Shown here: one piece after another, positions 37,262-46,570 of the stretch | Position numbering within the stretch: the stretch's first letter is position 1 | How the letters are laid out: every line of letters begins with the position of its first letter | Source of the DNA: JBKXSZ01 sp047017005 | GTDB taxonomy: Bacteria; Bacillota; Clostridia; TANB77; CAG-508 | DNA length: 64,000 nt | NCBI GenBank assembly: GCA_047017005.1 | Contig: JBKXSZ010000001.1 | Location: 1-64,000 of the forward strand | Direction: 5' to 3' | The notes under the pieces: model-generated | Told to the model about the DNA's origin: nothing | Databases searched by the model: none | Seen by the model: the letters and a program-made list of their open reading frames with translations, nothing else | Program-made: the position numbers and the translations under genes

Positions 37262-39285
37262 GTAATAAAGATATCAATTAACTTAATTCCAATAAATGGT
37301 GTTAAAATTCCACCTAATCCATAGATAAATAAATTTCGTTTTAATAGTTTTTCTGCTGGCATTTCTTCATAACGTACACCTTTTAATGCAATTGGTATTA
37401 AAGCTAAGATAATAAGGGTGTTAAATATAATAGCGGATAAAATAGCAGTATGCATATTAGATAATTTCATAATATTTAATACTTTTAGTTGCGGATAGAA
37501 AACAGCAAATAGAGAAGGAATAATTGCAAAATACTTTGCAATATCATTAGCGATACTAAAGGTTGTTAAAGCTCCTCTCGTCATTAATAAGCCTTTCCCT
37601 ACCTTTACAATGTCAATTAATTTGGTAGGATTAGAGTCTAAGTCAACCATATTTCCTGCTTCTTTAGCTGCTGTTGTTCCGCTATTCATTGCAACTGCTA
37701 CATCTGCTGCTGCTAATGCTGGAGCATCGTTCGTTCCGTCCCCTGTCATAGCTACGAGGTGTCCTTCTTTTTGATATTTACGAATGAGTTTTAATTTTGC
37801 CTCTGGTGTTGCTTCTGCTAAAAAATCATCTACCCCCGCTTCTCTTGCTATAGCATGTGCTGTTACTTCATTATCTCCTGTTATCATAATCGTTTTAATT
37901 CCCATTTTTCTTAAATCTTGAAAACGTTCTTTCATTCCACCTTTTATAATATCTTTCAGATACACAACCCCATACACCTTTTCATTAGAAGCTACTACTA
38001 GAGGAGTTCCTCCTTGTTTTGCTACTTTCTCTACAATGTCTTTGGCTTCTTCTGGAAAAGTAATTCCATTTTTTTCTACATATGCTTGAATACTACTAGC
38101 TGCCCCTTTTCTTATTTTCTTCTCCCCTAAATTAATTCCACTCATTTTGGTACTTGCAGAAAAAGGTACAAATTCCGCATGTAATTCTTGTATATTCTGC
38201 GGTCTAATATTAAATTCATTTTTAGCTAAAATTACAATACTCCTTCCTTCTGGTGTTTCATCACTTGCAGAAGAAAGACTTGCATAATATGCTAATTCCT
38301 CTTTTTTAATCCCTTGAAGAGGAATAAACTCACTTGCCTGTCTATTTCCTAAGGTAATAGTTCCTGTCTTATCTAGTAACAAAATATCCACATCTCCTGC
38401 CGCTTCAATCGCTCTTCCGGAGGATGCTAATACCTTTTTACGATTTAGTCGACTCATTCCAGCAATCCCAATACTAGATACCAACGCCCCTATTGTAGTA
38501 GGAGCTAAACATACAAATAGCGCAATTAGTGCAAGTATCGATACCATTACTTGCAGGTTCTGCATACGAACGGTAAAATGTTCGAATAGAAAAAGAGAAA
38601 TCGTAACAAAGATAAAAACTATCGTAAGAGAAAGTAATAAAATTTCCAGCGTTCTTTCATTTGGTGTTTTCTGTCTTTTAGCACCTTCTATCATTTCTAT
38701 CATCTTATCTAAAAAGCTCTCTCCTGGGAGAACCGTTATTCTAATGATTAATTCATCAGAAAGTACGGTTGTTCCACCTGTTACACTATTTCTATCTCCA
38801 CCTGCTTCTCGTATAACAGGCGCGCTTTCTCCTGTAATAGCGCTTTCGTCAACTGAGGCAACTCCTAGTATTACTTCTCCATCTAATGGAATTTGTTCTC
38901 CTGCTTTTACAAGTACAATTTCTCCCTTTTCCAATTCATTGGCTTGTTTTTTGGTCTGCTTACTATCCCATTCTGGCCTTTCTAATACGGTAGCAACAAT
39001 ATCCTGTTTTGTTTTTCTTAACTCTCTTGCCTCCGCTTTTCCTCTACCTTCTGCCAAACTTTCTGAAAAATTAGCAAAGAGAACTGTAAACCACAAAAAG
39101 AGCATAATAACTCCAATATATCCTGTCGTTTCCGCCGTCTGGATAAAGAACGAGAAAATCCATTGAAAACTCGTAATAATAGCGCAGAGATAAACCGCAA
39201 ACATTATCTTATTTTCTAATTGTTTCTTAAAACTTAATTTCTTAATAGCATCAATACAAGCATCTATCCATATTTCTCTTTTCAC
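37249..39285 (-). CDS. kdpB: Potassium-transporting ATPase B chain (P-type)
   Basis: Catalytic P-type ATPase subunit (678 aa) of the Kdp pump. Key motifs are TGES in SAITGESAPV, the phosphorylation site LLLDKTGTITLGNR near residue 305, and MTGDGTNDAPALAAADVAVA near residue 515, plus membrane helices at the expected places. It lies 15 bases after kdpA. Confidence 0.96.
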   Translation of the reverse strand: MKREIWIDACIDAIKKLSFKKQLENKIMFAVYLCAIITSFQWIFSFFIQTAETTGYIGVIMLFLWFTVLFANFSESLAEGRGKAEARELRKTKQDIVATVLERPEWDSKQTKKQANELEKGEIVLVKAGEQIPLDGEVILGVASVDESAITGESAPVIREAGGDRNSVTGGTTVLSDELIIRITVLPGESFLDKMIEMIEGAKRQKTPNERTLEILLLSLTIVFIFVTISLFLFEHFTVRMQNLQVMVSILALIALFVCLAPTTIGALVSSIGIAGMSRLNRKKVLASSGRAIEAAGDVDILLLDKTGTITLGNRQASEFIPLQGIKKEELAYYASLSSASDETPEGRSIVILAKNEFNIRPQNIQELHAEFVPFSASTKMSGINLGEKKIRKGAASSIQAYVEKNGITFPEEAKDIVEKVAKQGGTPLVVASNEKVYGVVYLKDIIKGGMKERFQDLRKMGIKTIMITGDNEVTAHAIAREAGVDDFLAEATPEAKLKLIRKYQKEGHLVAMTGDGTNDAPALAAADVAVAMNSGTTAAKEAGNMVDLDSNPTKLIDIVKVGKGLLMTRGALTTFSIANDIAKYFAIIPSLFAVFYPQLKVLNIMKLSNMHTAILSAIIFNTLIILALIPIALKGVRYEEMPAEKLLKRNLFIYGLGGILTPFIGIKLIDIFITWLL

Positions 39286-39300
39286 TTTCTCTCCTCACCT

Positions 39301-40932
39301 CTACTTTCGAAAAGCCTCTGCTATTGGTCCTAAGCTAATTGCTGGAAGAAAACTTAAAGCTCCGATAAAAAGAATTACTAATACCACTAATAGTCCGAAG
39401 ACAAAATTACTTGTGTCTAAAGAGCCGCTATTCGTTGCTACTATCTTTTTGCCTGCTAAACTTTCTCCAATTTTTAAAGCTGCATATATAGGTAAAAATC
39501 TTGCTACTAACATATTAATTGCAAGTACTATATTACTTATTAAAAAATTAGATTGAAACCCAGTTAGGTTACTTCCATTATTTGCACCTGTTGATGTCGC
39601 TGCATACAAAATTTGAGAAAGTGTATGCGGCCCCTCTCCAGACACATATTGGAATAAATTCGGAACCATTGTTAGAATACTTGTTGTTATTAAAATGCAA
39701 ATTGGTGTTGTAAGAATAAGAATCATTGCCATTTTCATTTCATACGGTTCTATTTTCTTTCTTAAATAAATTGGTGATTTTCCAATCATTAATCCAGCAA
39801 TAAATACCGAAACTAAAATATATCCTAATATCGTATAAAGTCCTGAACCAACTCCTCCAAATACAATTTCTCCTGTTCCCATTAAAAATAGGCTAATTGC
39901 AGTGCTTATAGGATGATTTGCTTCTTGCAAGCTGTTAACCGAACCATTACTACTACTAGTAGTAAAACCTGTCCATATTCCAGATAGAGTACCTCCTATT
40001 CTTGCTTCTTTTCCGCTTAAACTATTATTTTCTTCTAGAAATGCTACTGTTGTTACAGAAAGGATTAGATATATTAGCATAACGATAAAAATCATATATC
40101 CTTGTTTTTTCTCTTTCACTGCTCTTCCAAAGAAAAACACCATTGCCATGGGAATAAGTAAAATACTAAAGCATTCGATATAGTTGGTAAATGCATTTGG
40201 ATTTTCTAATTTAGAAGCTCCATTTGCTCCATAATATCCTCCTCCATTACTTCCTAGCTGTTTAATTGCAATTTGACTTGCTACTGGTCCTAATATAATC
40301 TCCTGTTTTTCTCCTTTTTCCATCGTCTCTATAGTAGCAGAACTTTGAAAGGTTTGTACCACACCAGAGGCTACTAAGATACCAGAAGTAGCAAGAGAAA
40401 TCGGTAATAGTAAATATAGAATAATACGAATTCCATCTTGATATAAGTTTCCTAACTTTTTATTTTCTCTAGCCATTATTCCTCTCACTACTGCAAATGC
40501 TACTGCTATTCCGACTGCTGCAGATAAAAAGTTCTGAACTGTTAATAGTAACATTTGTGTAACAGGGGTTAAGGCTTCTTGTCCTACATAATTTTGCCAA
40601 TTGGTATTGGTTACAAAACTAACTGCTATATTTAATATTTGAGAAAAGGAAAGATTGTCTCCTTGTTTAATTCCATTTTGAATCCCTAATACAATAAGGA
40701 AAATTATAATAGATAGAAAAGATATCCATAAAATAGATACAAAATACTCTTTTGCACTCATTTGTTTTTGTGTGATTGGTAAGATTTTTTCTATTTTCTT
40801 TTCTACTGGTTTTATGAATTTTATAAAACGATTTTTTTCTCCCCTATAAATTTTTTCTATATATTTACTTAGTAAATACGCAAAAAATATGAGTGGAATA
40901 ATAAAAACCATAATTCTAGATAATATTTCCAT
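39301..40932 (-). CDS. kdpA: Potassium-transporting ATPase A chain
   Basis: KdpA (543 aa), the potassium-selective channel-like subunit with about ten membrane helices and four degenerate selectivity-filter loops, such as FVTNTNWQNYVG, SNGGGYYGANGASKLENPNA, SSSNGSVNS and TSTGANNGSNLTGF. A GGGAGAAG site precedes the ATG. It follows the rubredoxin-like gene by only 34 bases, so it probably shares that gene's promoter. No kdpF is recognisable. Confidence 0.96.
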   Translation of the reverse strand: MEILSRIMVFIIPLIFFAYLLSKYIEKIYRGEKNRFIKFIKPVEKKIEKILPITQKQMSAKEYFVSILWISFLSIIIFLIVLGIQNGIKQGDNLSFSQILNIAVSFVTNTNWQNYVGQEALTPVTQMLLLTVQNFLSAAVGIAVAFAVVRGIMARENKKLGNLYQDGIRIILYLLLPISLATSGILVASGVVQTFQSSATIETMEKGEKQEIILGPVASQIAIKQLGSNGGGYYGANGASKLENPNAFTNYIECFSILLIPMAMVFFFGRAVKEKKQGYMIFIVMLIYLILSVTTVAFLEENNSLSGKEARIGGTLSGIWTGFTTSSSNGSVNSLQEANHPISTAISLFLMGTGEIVFGGVGSGLYTILGYILVSVFIAGLMIGKSPIYLRKKIEPYEMKMAMILILTTPICILITTSILTMVPNLFQYVSGEGPHTLSQILYAATSTGANNGSNLTGFQSNFLISNIVLAINMLVARFLPIYAALKIGESLAGKKIVATNSGSLDTSNFVFGLLVVLVILFIGALSFLPAISLGPIAEAFRK

Positions 40933-40966
40933 ATTTTCTTCTCCTTATGTTTCATTATTTCCACTC

Positions 40967-41218
40967 TTATTTTGTTTTATGCAAAATGCATTCGTTCTCT
41001 ATTTGGTTTTTTTCTGTCTTCTCTTTTCCTTTTGCTTTTATGATAATAGCTAATGTTTCTTTTAATAATTCTTCGCTTTCTCCTGCCATTTCTTCAAAAT
41101 TACTTTTTGAAGTTTCGCAAAGCGGGCAAGTCCAATAATCGTTTAAATTTTGCCATTTCTCTTCTTGTCTTTTTTCATTATATATATATCCGCATTTTTT
41201 ACATTTATATTCTTTCAT
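40967..41218 (-). CDS. Rubredoxin-like zinc-ribbon protein leading the kdp operon
   Basis: Protein of 83 residues. The first 45 form a rubredoxin-like domain with CKKCGYIYNE and CPLCETSKSNFEEM, the two CxxC knuckles that bind iron (rubredoxin) or zinc; the tail is a charged helix. The start at 41218 is set by GAGGAAAG upstream; the frame extends to 41284 across the promoter. Position 34 bases ahead of kdpA and behind a Fur/PerR-type box suggests that it responds to iron or peroxide. Similar domains occur at the end of rubrerythrins. Confidence 0.8.
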   Translation of the reverse strand: MKEYKCKKCGYIYNEKRQEEKWQNLNDYWTCPLCETSKSNFEEMAGESEELLKETLAIIIKAKGKEKTEKNQIENECILHKTK

Positions 41219-41248
41219 TACTTTCCTCTTTTCTATTATTTTAGTTTT

Positions 41249-41277
41249 ACTATATCGCAAATGATAATAATTCTCAA
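41249..41277 (-). promoter_or_regulatory. Promoter overlapped by a Fur/PerR-type box
   Basis: Minus strand TTGAGA (41272-41277), 17-bp spacer, TATAGT (41249-41254). A 7-1-7 inverted repeat, TGAGAATTATTATCA (41262-41276), overlaps the -35 and spacer and differs from a perfect TGATAAT-n-ATTATCA at one position. Confidence 0.7.
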
Positions 41278-41293
41278 TATACAATAAACCACC

Positions 41294-41323
41294 AAAAAAG
41301 AAAAGGTAAATTCCTTTTCTTTT
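41294..41323 (-). terminator. Terminator of the GGDEF gene
   Basis: Minus-strand stem AAAAGAAAAGG / CCTTTTCTTTT with a 6-base loop, followed by T residues, 6 bases after the stop codon. Confidence 0.8.
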
Positions 41324-41328
41324 ACGTT

Positions 41329-42264
41329 CTATAACGTTTCTGTTTGTCTTCTATCTACTGCATAGGAGCTTCCCATTGTTGTCTTTGCAATATGTTTTAC
41401 TTGTGCTCCTACTTCTCCTATTTCTAAAATATTATGAAATCTTCCACAATCCACTGCTACTACTCCTATTGAGATAGAAGTTAGTGGAAATTGTTCTACA
41501 ATTCCTTTTCTGTTTTCTACTTCTAGATATCCTCTTTCCTTATCTGTTTGTGTAAAGTAATTTAATACTTGTAAATCAAATTCTACAATAATATCTTGAC
41601 AAATTTTCTCATAATCTGTTTCCGATACAATTGCTACAAAATCGTCTCCTCCAATATGTCCTACAAAAGAATCTACATTTTCGACACTATGTACATTGTT
41701 GGAAATGACTCTTGCTGTGAATTTTATAATTTCGTCACCTTTTAAAAATCCATATACATCATTATAGGCTTTAAAATTATCTAAATCTAGATATAAAACA
41801 GCAAAGTTTTCTTTATTTAATAGTCTTTTCTTTAATTCTGCATGAATTTGTACATTTCCAGGAAGTCCTGTTAAAGGACTCACTCTTCTATTCATATACA
41901 TTAGTCCTACCATGTTTTTAATTGTATAATAGATGTATTCTGCATCTACTGGTTTCTTAATATAATATTGGATAGAAGTCTTTAATACATCTAAGCGATG
42001 TTTTTTATCCGTGTTAGAAGATACCACAATAATAGGGGTAATAATATTATCATCATCTGCTCGAATCTGTTTGCATACCTCGATAATATCTTTTGTAATA
42101 TCATCTTCATTAATAATGAATAGTGAAGGAATATTTTTCAAAGCCATGTCTATTTGTTCACTTTTTACACTTTTAAATTTATAATTTCTATCGTTTTTAA
42201 ATATTTCCCTATATTTTAGTACATTACTTTCATCATCACTTATAATGTATATTTCTTGAAACAT
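41329..42264 (-). CDS. Response-regulator/GGDEF protein (diguanylate cyclase-like)
   Basis: Two-domain signalling protein of about 311 residues. The N-terminal 120 residues form a receiver-like domain, but the usual phosphoacceptor strand reads SLFIINEDD, so it may not be phosphorylated normally. The GGDEF domain starts at SPLTGLPGN and has the active-site loop GHIGGDDFVAI (GGDDF in place of GGDEF/GGEEF), with FAVLYLDLDNFKAYND for metal binding. It probably makes or senses c-di-GMP; activity is uncertain. AAAGGAG upstream selects the ATG at 42264. Confidence 0.82.
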   Translation of the reverse strand: MFQEIYIISDDESNVLKYREIFKNDRNYKFKSVKSEQIDMALKNIPSLFIINEDDITKDIIEVCKQIRADDDNIITPIIVVSSNTDKKHRLDVLKTSIQYYIKKPVDAEYIYYTIKNMVGLMYMNRRVSPLTGLPGNVQIHAELKKRLLNKENFAVLYLDLDNFKAYNDVYGFLKGDEIIKFTARVISNNVHSVENVDSFVGHIGGDDFVAIVSETDYEKICQDIIVEFDLQVLNYFTQTDKERGYLEVENRKGIVEQFPLTSISIGVVAVDCGRFHNILEIGEVGAQVKHIAKTTMGSSYAVDRRQTETL

Positions 42265-42387
42265 ATTTTTTCTCCTTTGCTTCATCCATATTTATTCAAG
42301 GATATTGTATCGATTTTATTTTAAAGTTGCAACACTTTTTCGCAAAAAAATAAGAAAAATTTACATTTTTTCCTATTTTTCTTTCTT

Positions 42388-43182
42388 TTATTTTTCTTTA
42401 TTCTTTCCAATTTTCTTCATATAATCTAACTTTTGGTTTAAGAATTCACTAATATTTTCTGATTTCATTGTTGGAAATGCCTTTTTTAAACGAATCGTAT
42501 GTTTATATAATTTTCTAGCTAGTGTTTTTTGTTTCTGTTTTAACTCATCAATTACATTTTGCATTTCTTCTATATTTTCTGTTTTATGTTCTTGCACCGT
42601 ATTTTTTAACTCTTCTAACTTTTCTTTAATGTTTTCTCCAATTTCCGCTAATAACTTTAATTTACTATCAAATCCCTTTACTTTTACAACACTACTAATA
42701 AAATCTACTAATAGAGCAAGATATGCAATTACATTACAAAAAATTAATATGTTTTGTGGAACTAACATTAGTTTTCCATCGATAAACGGATGAATCCATT
42801 CAATGAATACAACTCCTAGAATTCCCCAGAAAAGAGAATTCATTAGACAAACTCTTCCTTTAATATTAAATCGGTTTGGTGTATAATCCCAATATTTTGT
42901 ATGAAATACTTTTTCTAATGCCCATCCTACGAAATATTCCCAAATAGATAATATAAAAAACGATACAATAAAAAGGATGATATATTTTCCTTTTAGGCTA
43001 TTTAAGAATAAAAACATAATAATAGCACCAAATCCATAAATAGGACAAATTGGTCCATGTAAGAAGCCACTGTTAACTGGCTTTTTCTCAATAAAAGTTT
43101 TGACAATAGATTCTAATATCCATCCAAAAAAGGAATAAATAATAAAATAACTACTTAATTTTAAAATAAACTCTATGTCCAT
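42388..43182 (-). CDS. Multi-span membrane protein, putative ABC-transporter type IV (CmpB-like) family
   Basis: Membrane protein of 264 residues with about five helices in the first 170 residues and a cytoplasmic coiled coil (190-245). The signatures FFGWILESIVKTF, NSGFLHGPICPIYGFGA and WEYFVGWALEKVFHTKYWDY are those of the PF06541 family, widespread in Firmicutes and of unknown function despite the ABC-transporter label. AAGGAG upstream fixes the start at 43182. No ABC ATPase gene is adjacent. Confidence 0.8.
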   Translation of the reverse strand: MDIEFILKLSSYFIIYSFFGWILESIVKTFIEKKPVNSGFLHGPICPIYGFGAIIMFLFLNSLKGKYIILFIVSFFILSIWEYFVGWALEKVFHTKYWDYTPNRFNIKGRVCLMNSLFWGILGVVFIEWIHPFIDGKLMLVPQNILIFCNVIAYLALLVDFISSVVKVKGFDSKLKLLAEIGENIKEKLEELKNTVQEHKTENIEEMQNVIDELKQKQKTLARKLYKHTIRLKKAFPTMKSENISEFLNQKLDYMKKIGKNKEK

Positions 43183-43231
43183 ATATTCTCCTTCTTTTAT
43201 TTTTTCTCTTTGTTTTGCATCTTTTTTCTCC

Positions 43232-43293
43232 AAAAAAGTCATTCTGATTTTAATCCTTGTTTTATATTATAACTAGTATCAGAATGACTTTTT
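43232..43293 (-). terminator. Terminator after the 43313 gene
   Basis: Arms AAAAAGTCATTCTGAT and ATCAGAATGACTTTTT with a 29-base loop, ending in T residues on the minus strand, between the 43313 and 43182 genes. Confidence 0.7.
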
Positions 43294-43312
43294 ATTTTAT
43301 TATTACTTTATT

Positions 43313-44248
43313 TCATGGATGATATTCACATTTTCCACTTTTTGCTGTCTCTGCACCTGCCATATTAAATGCCTGAGCTGATATTTCATTTGAGCCTTCT
43401 GCTAATTTTTGTCGATACTCTACAAGTTTAGCACCGTTTCCTCGAATTCGATATCCTTGCCCATTTAATACATATTCTATCTTTTCAATTCCCTCTTCAT
43501 CTGTTGCTCTGATAATAAGTTCTCCTCCATCTTGTAATAATTGAAGGTTTGGCTTTGTTACTCCTTTAATCTCTTGTGATTTTTCTTGTCTTTGATTTTG
43601 GGCATCGATTGCAATTACCGTTAAATTGTTTAATCCTTTTTTAATATCAATTGTGGTTTCCACAGTTGTTGGATTATCTGGATTAAGTTCAATTACTGTT
43701 TCTGCTTCATTGTTCCATTTATAAGTAACAGAAGTTAAGCTTTCTTTTCCTGTAACTACTATTTTTATTTTATTCTCAATAACAGAGAATGTAATGGTTG
43801 GTTTTCCGTCTTCTGTAATATATTCTTTTTCAAAAGGATATTCTATTCCATCCATATCTACTATTTTTATGTTTAATTTATTATTTCCTACTGGTAGCTC
43901 TATTGTTTGCTCAATTTGTGTCTTTCCTTGCATCTGTATCGTCTGTTCATTTGCATTATTCCAACTATATACAATCTTTTGAATTCCTTTGGCATAGGAC
44001 GCTTTAATAATAACTTGGTTATCTTGTTTATCAATTGAAACTTCTGGTTTCTGTTCTTCTGTTTGATTTTGTCCTGGATTTTTCTTTTCTTTTGTGATTG
44101 TATCTTGATAAATAGCATATGAACCTTGTCCTATACAAGCTAGTCCAAAAATAATGGTAATTATCGTAAAAAATAATACTACTTTATGTATTTCAATAGG
44201 GCCTTTTTTCTTTCCTGTATATAGTATTTGGTTCATTTCTAATTTCAC
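43313..44248 (-). CDS. Membrane-anchored protein with Ig-like repeats (311 aa)
   Basis: Unrecognised exported protein. One membrane helix (about residues 24-46, VVLFFTIITIIFGLACIGQG) is followed by a Gln/Glu/Lys-rich linker and three similar beta-sandwich repeats of about 75 residues, each with a pattern like IQKIVYSWNN, SLTSVTYKWN and IEKIEYVLNG followed by a Leu-n-Val strand. Bacterial Ig-like repeats of this kind are usually stalks or binding modules outside the cell. No enzymatic motif is visible. Confidence 0.75.
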   Translation of the reverse strand: MKLEMNQILYTGKKKGPIEIHKVVLFFTIITIIFGLACIGQGSYAIYQDTITKEKKNPGQNQTEEQKPEVSIDKQDNQVIIKASYAKGIQKIVYSWNNANEQTIQMQGKTQIEQTIELPVGNNKLNIKIVDMDGIEYPFEKEYITEDGKPTITFSVIENKIKIVVTGKESLTSVTYKWNNEAETVIELNPDNPTTVETTIDIKKGLNNLTVIAIDAQNQRQEKSQEIKGVTKPNLQLLQDGGELIIRATDEEGIEKIEYVLNGQGYRIRGNGAKLVEYRQKLAEGSNEISAQAFNMAGAETAKSGKCEYHP

Positions 44249-44312
44249 CTCTTCTTCTACGGAAGATTATATCATATGCATTTTTCCTTGTAAACTACTA
44301 TCGGTAAATTTA

Positions 44313-46052
44313 AATGGTTATGTATGTGTCAAGTAAATGTAGGCAATTTTTTTATCTTCTTGTATAATCCTTAAATCTCAATTGCTTCAACACTTTAAAA
44401 TATTTTTGGTTTATTTAATAAACGTAGTTTTTATTAGCTACATCTCATTTCATTAAAACTCCTTAATTTCATTATTTCTTTCATAAATTTAGATTTTATT
44501 AATACATTATGACTTACCGTATTCTCTTCTGTCAACATTTTATCTGCCCTATGCATTTTTTTATTTGCTTTTATATTTTCTTCTATTTCTTTTATCCATT
44601 CTTCTACACTTGTATCTATTGGTATTGGTGTTTCTATATCTTCTAATCTAAATTTTTCATTTAATACACATACTTTTGCTAATGCATTTGCTCCATGTTC
44701 TCCAAATGCTTTCCTTCCACTACAAAATCTTTTTTCTAATTTACTAAATATCTGACTTTCTTGTGTCCCCATGTTCCTATATTCTATTCCTTCTGGTGCT
44801 TCTGGAACTTCTATTATATCTTGATATCTTGCTAAATCATTACTTAAATAACTTCGTAATTTATTTAATTTCTTTACTGCGTTATATTCTCCTCCTAATT
44901 CGTATTTCAATTCTTCTATTGCTGATGGTATCTTATTATATTGCTTTGTATTAACCAATCCTTTGATAATATTTCTATATCCTTTGGGTACATCTCTTAC
45001 TATTTCTTGCATGATATGAAATTGATCTTTTTGATAAAATCCTCCTTTTGCTGTTATTCCTTTTGTCCATTTTGCTCCATCTCCATTTGTTACTCTTACT
45101 TTTATTTTATTTACATCATATTGGCTAAATACTCTTGCATCTCTTAATTCTTTTATTTCCTTTGGCTTCATTATTCCTGCTATATATTGTTTGTTGACTA
45201 ATGAATGCCTCTTGTCATCTTTTTTCCACCCTTCATACATTACGTGTAATTTTAATTCTGTTTTTACCTTCATCTTGGGATTAAATTCTTTATTCTCTTT
45301 TTTGCATTTTTCTTTTTGTTTATCTAATCTCTTTTGTCTATCTTTTCCTTGTAAATTTATCCATATTCCGTCTGCTTCTTCAAACAATGCTGTTATTTGC
45401 TTTAATCCTTCTATTAATTGCCCTTTCTTTAAAAATTTCCTTTCTTCTTTTTCTTTTCTTGTTATTTTATCTCCAATTTTCATTATTATTGTTCGTATTG
45501 CTTCGAAACTTAATGTTGCATTTGTCGTTTCTTTTATTACTGTTTCTGCTTTTCTGTATGAATCTGTTATCGGTACTGTTTCTATTATCTTTTCAATTAA
45601 ATTCTCTGAAACTTTCCCTTCTTCGTTTATATGCATCTTTTCGTCTAACAAATATACTGTTTTCTTTATCCCATTTTCTTCCGTTTCATACATTACTCTT
45701 CGATATTCTACTTCACCCATTATTGTTTTTATTGTGTTACCCCTTAGGCCTTTATGTCTATACTTTCTACTATCTCTAGCATTCATCAATTTCCTGTCAT
45801 AACTTTCTAGTATTAATTTTAAAATCAAACAGCCAAAACCACATACAAATTTAAATATTTTCTTTTCTAAATTATTGAATTTTATTTCATTTTCTGGTAT
45901 TATTTCCTCAAACATAGATATCATCCTTTCTTTGTGTGTTTAGCAATTCACATTGTATTGGATTATCTATGTTTTTTCAATATTTTACGAAAAAATTAAT
46001 GTAGACAAGTTTTTTATTTTGCCTACATTAATTTTACACTAACAATGGTTAT
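44313..46052 (-). mobile_element. ISLre2-family insertion sequence
   Basis: An insertion sequence at 44322-46043 (1722 bp). Terminal inverted repeats of 25 bp match at 20 positions and share AATGTAGGCAA. Exact 9-bp target duplications AATGGTTAT lie at 44313-44321 and 46044-46052. Size, duplication length and transposase fit ISLre2. Confidence 0.92.
44434..45924 (-). CDS. ISLre2 transposase (UPF0236 family)
   Basis: Transposase of 496 residues from the family formerly named UPF0236. The N-terminal part has RKYRHKGLRGNTIKTIMGEV and YRRVMYETEENG; the catalytic region includes EADGIWINLQG, VTNGDGAKWTKGI and FQKDQFH-like QKDQFHIMQEI. The frame is intact, and with clean ends and target duplication the element looks recent and possibly active. 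Confidence 0.9.
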   Translation of the reverse strand: MISMFEEIIPENEIKFNNLEKKIFKFVCGFGCLILKLILESYDRKLMNARDSRKYRHKGLRGNTIKTIMGEVEYRRVMYETEENGIKKTVYLLDEKMHINEEGKVSENLIEKIIETVPITDSYRKAETVIKETTNATLSFEAIRTIIMKIGDKITRKEKEERKFLKKGQLIEGLKQITALFEEADGIWINLQGKDRQKRLDKQKEKCKKENKEFNPKMKVKTELKLHVMYEGWKKDDKRHSLVNKQYIAGIMKPKEIKELRDARVFSQYDVNKIKVRVTNGDGAKWTKGITAKGGFYQKDQFHIMQEIVRDVPKGYRNIIKGLVNTKQYNKIPSAIEELKYELGGEYNAVKKLNKLRSYLSNDLARYQDIIEVPEAPEGIEYRNMGTQESQIFSKLEKRFCSGRKAFGEHGANALAKVCVLNEKFRLEDIETPIPIDTSVEEWIKEIEENIKANKKMHRADKMLTEENTVSHNVLIKSKFMKEIMKLRSFNEMRCS

Positions 46053-46183
46053 AGACAATTGCTACTTCTTTCAAATGTAAAAAATATATAAAATTGTCGA
46101 AAAAACATTTAATTTTTTTCAAAAATGTGATATCTTACATAGAGTTATCTTTGAAATATATTAGAGAATTACAGGGGGAAAAA

Positions 46184-46507
46184 ATGGAAAGAGAAGTTAA
46201 TGAAGAAAAAAGGAAAAAATTTATGGAATATGCAGGTAAAAGAGTAAACAATGTTATTCATGATATTCAAATCCTAGAACCAATGGCTAGAAGCAATTCC
46301 TATGATTTTACTAAACAAGATGTAGAGGAAATGTTTCTTGCTATGCAAGATGTTTTAAATGAAGCAAAAGAAGAATTTAATAAAAAGTTTGAAGAAAAAG
46401 TAAGAAGTTCAAAAAAAGTATTTACTTTTGGCTCTTCCACTTCAACTACTATTCAGACTTCAGTTACTACTTCAGATATAGAGGATCATATAGAAACAAC
46501 AGAATAA
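46184..46507 (+). CDS. Small helical hypothetical protein (107 aa)
   Basis: Unrecognised, charged, mostly helical protein: MEREVNEEKRKKFMEYAGKR, then NVIHDIQILEPMARS and a Ser/Thr-rich tail (SSTSTTIQTSVTTS). It lacks a membrane segment. AGGGGG lies 7 bases before the ATG at 46184. It is the only plus-strand gene in its neighbourhood, starts 140 bases beyond the ISLre2 element and ends at a bidirectional terminator. The early part resembles the three-helix layout of plasmid-borne accessory proteins, but I would not name it. Confidence 0.65.
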   Translation: MEREVNEEKRKKFMEYAGKRVNNVIHDIQILEPMARSNSYDFTKQDVEEMFLAMQDVLNEAKEEFNKKFEEKVRSSKKVFTFGSSTSTTIQTSVTTSDIEDHIETTE

Positions 46508-46529
46508 AATGAATTTTATTTTTATTAAA

Positions 46530-46568
46530 AAAGGACCATGTTAATAAACTTCTTAACATGGTTCCTTT
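46530..46568. terminator. Bidirectional terminator between convergent genes
   Basis: Arms AAAGGACCATGTTAA and TTAACATGGTTCCTTT with an 8-base loop, flanked by A and T runs, between the 46184 gene (+) and the 46571 gene (-). Confidence 0.88.
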
Positions 46569-46570
46569 AG

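Noticed and set aside
45191..45802. Long plus-strand open frame opposite the ISLre2 transposase
   Set aside because: Low-complexity Leu/Phe/Ser-rich shadow of an AT-rich gene on the other strand, without a ribosome-binding site.
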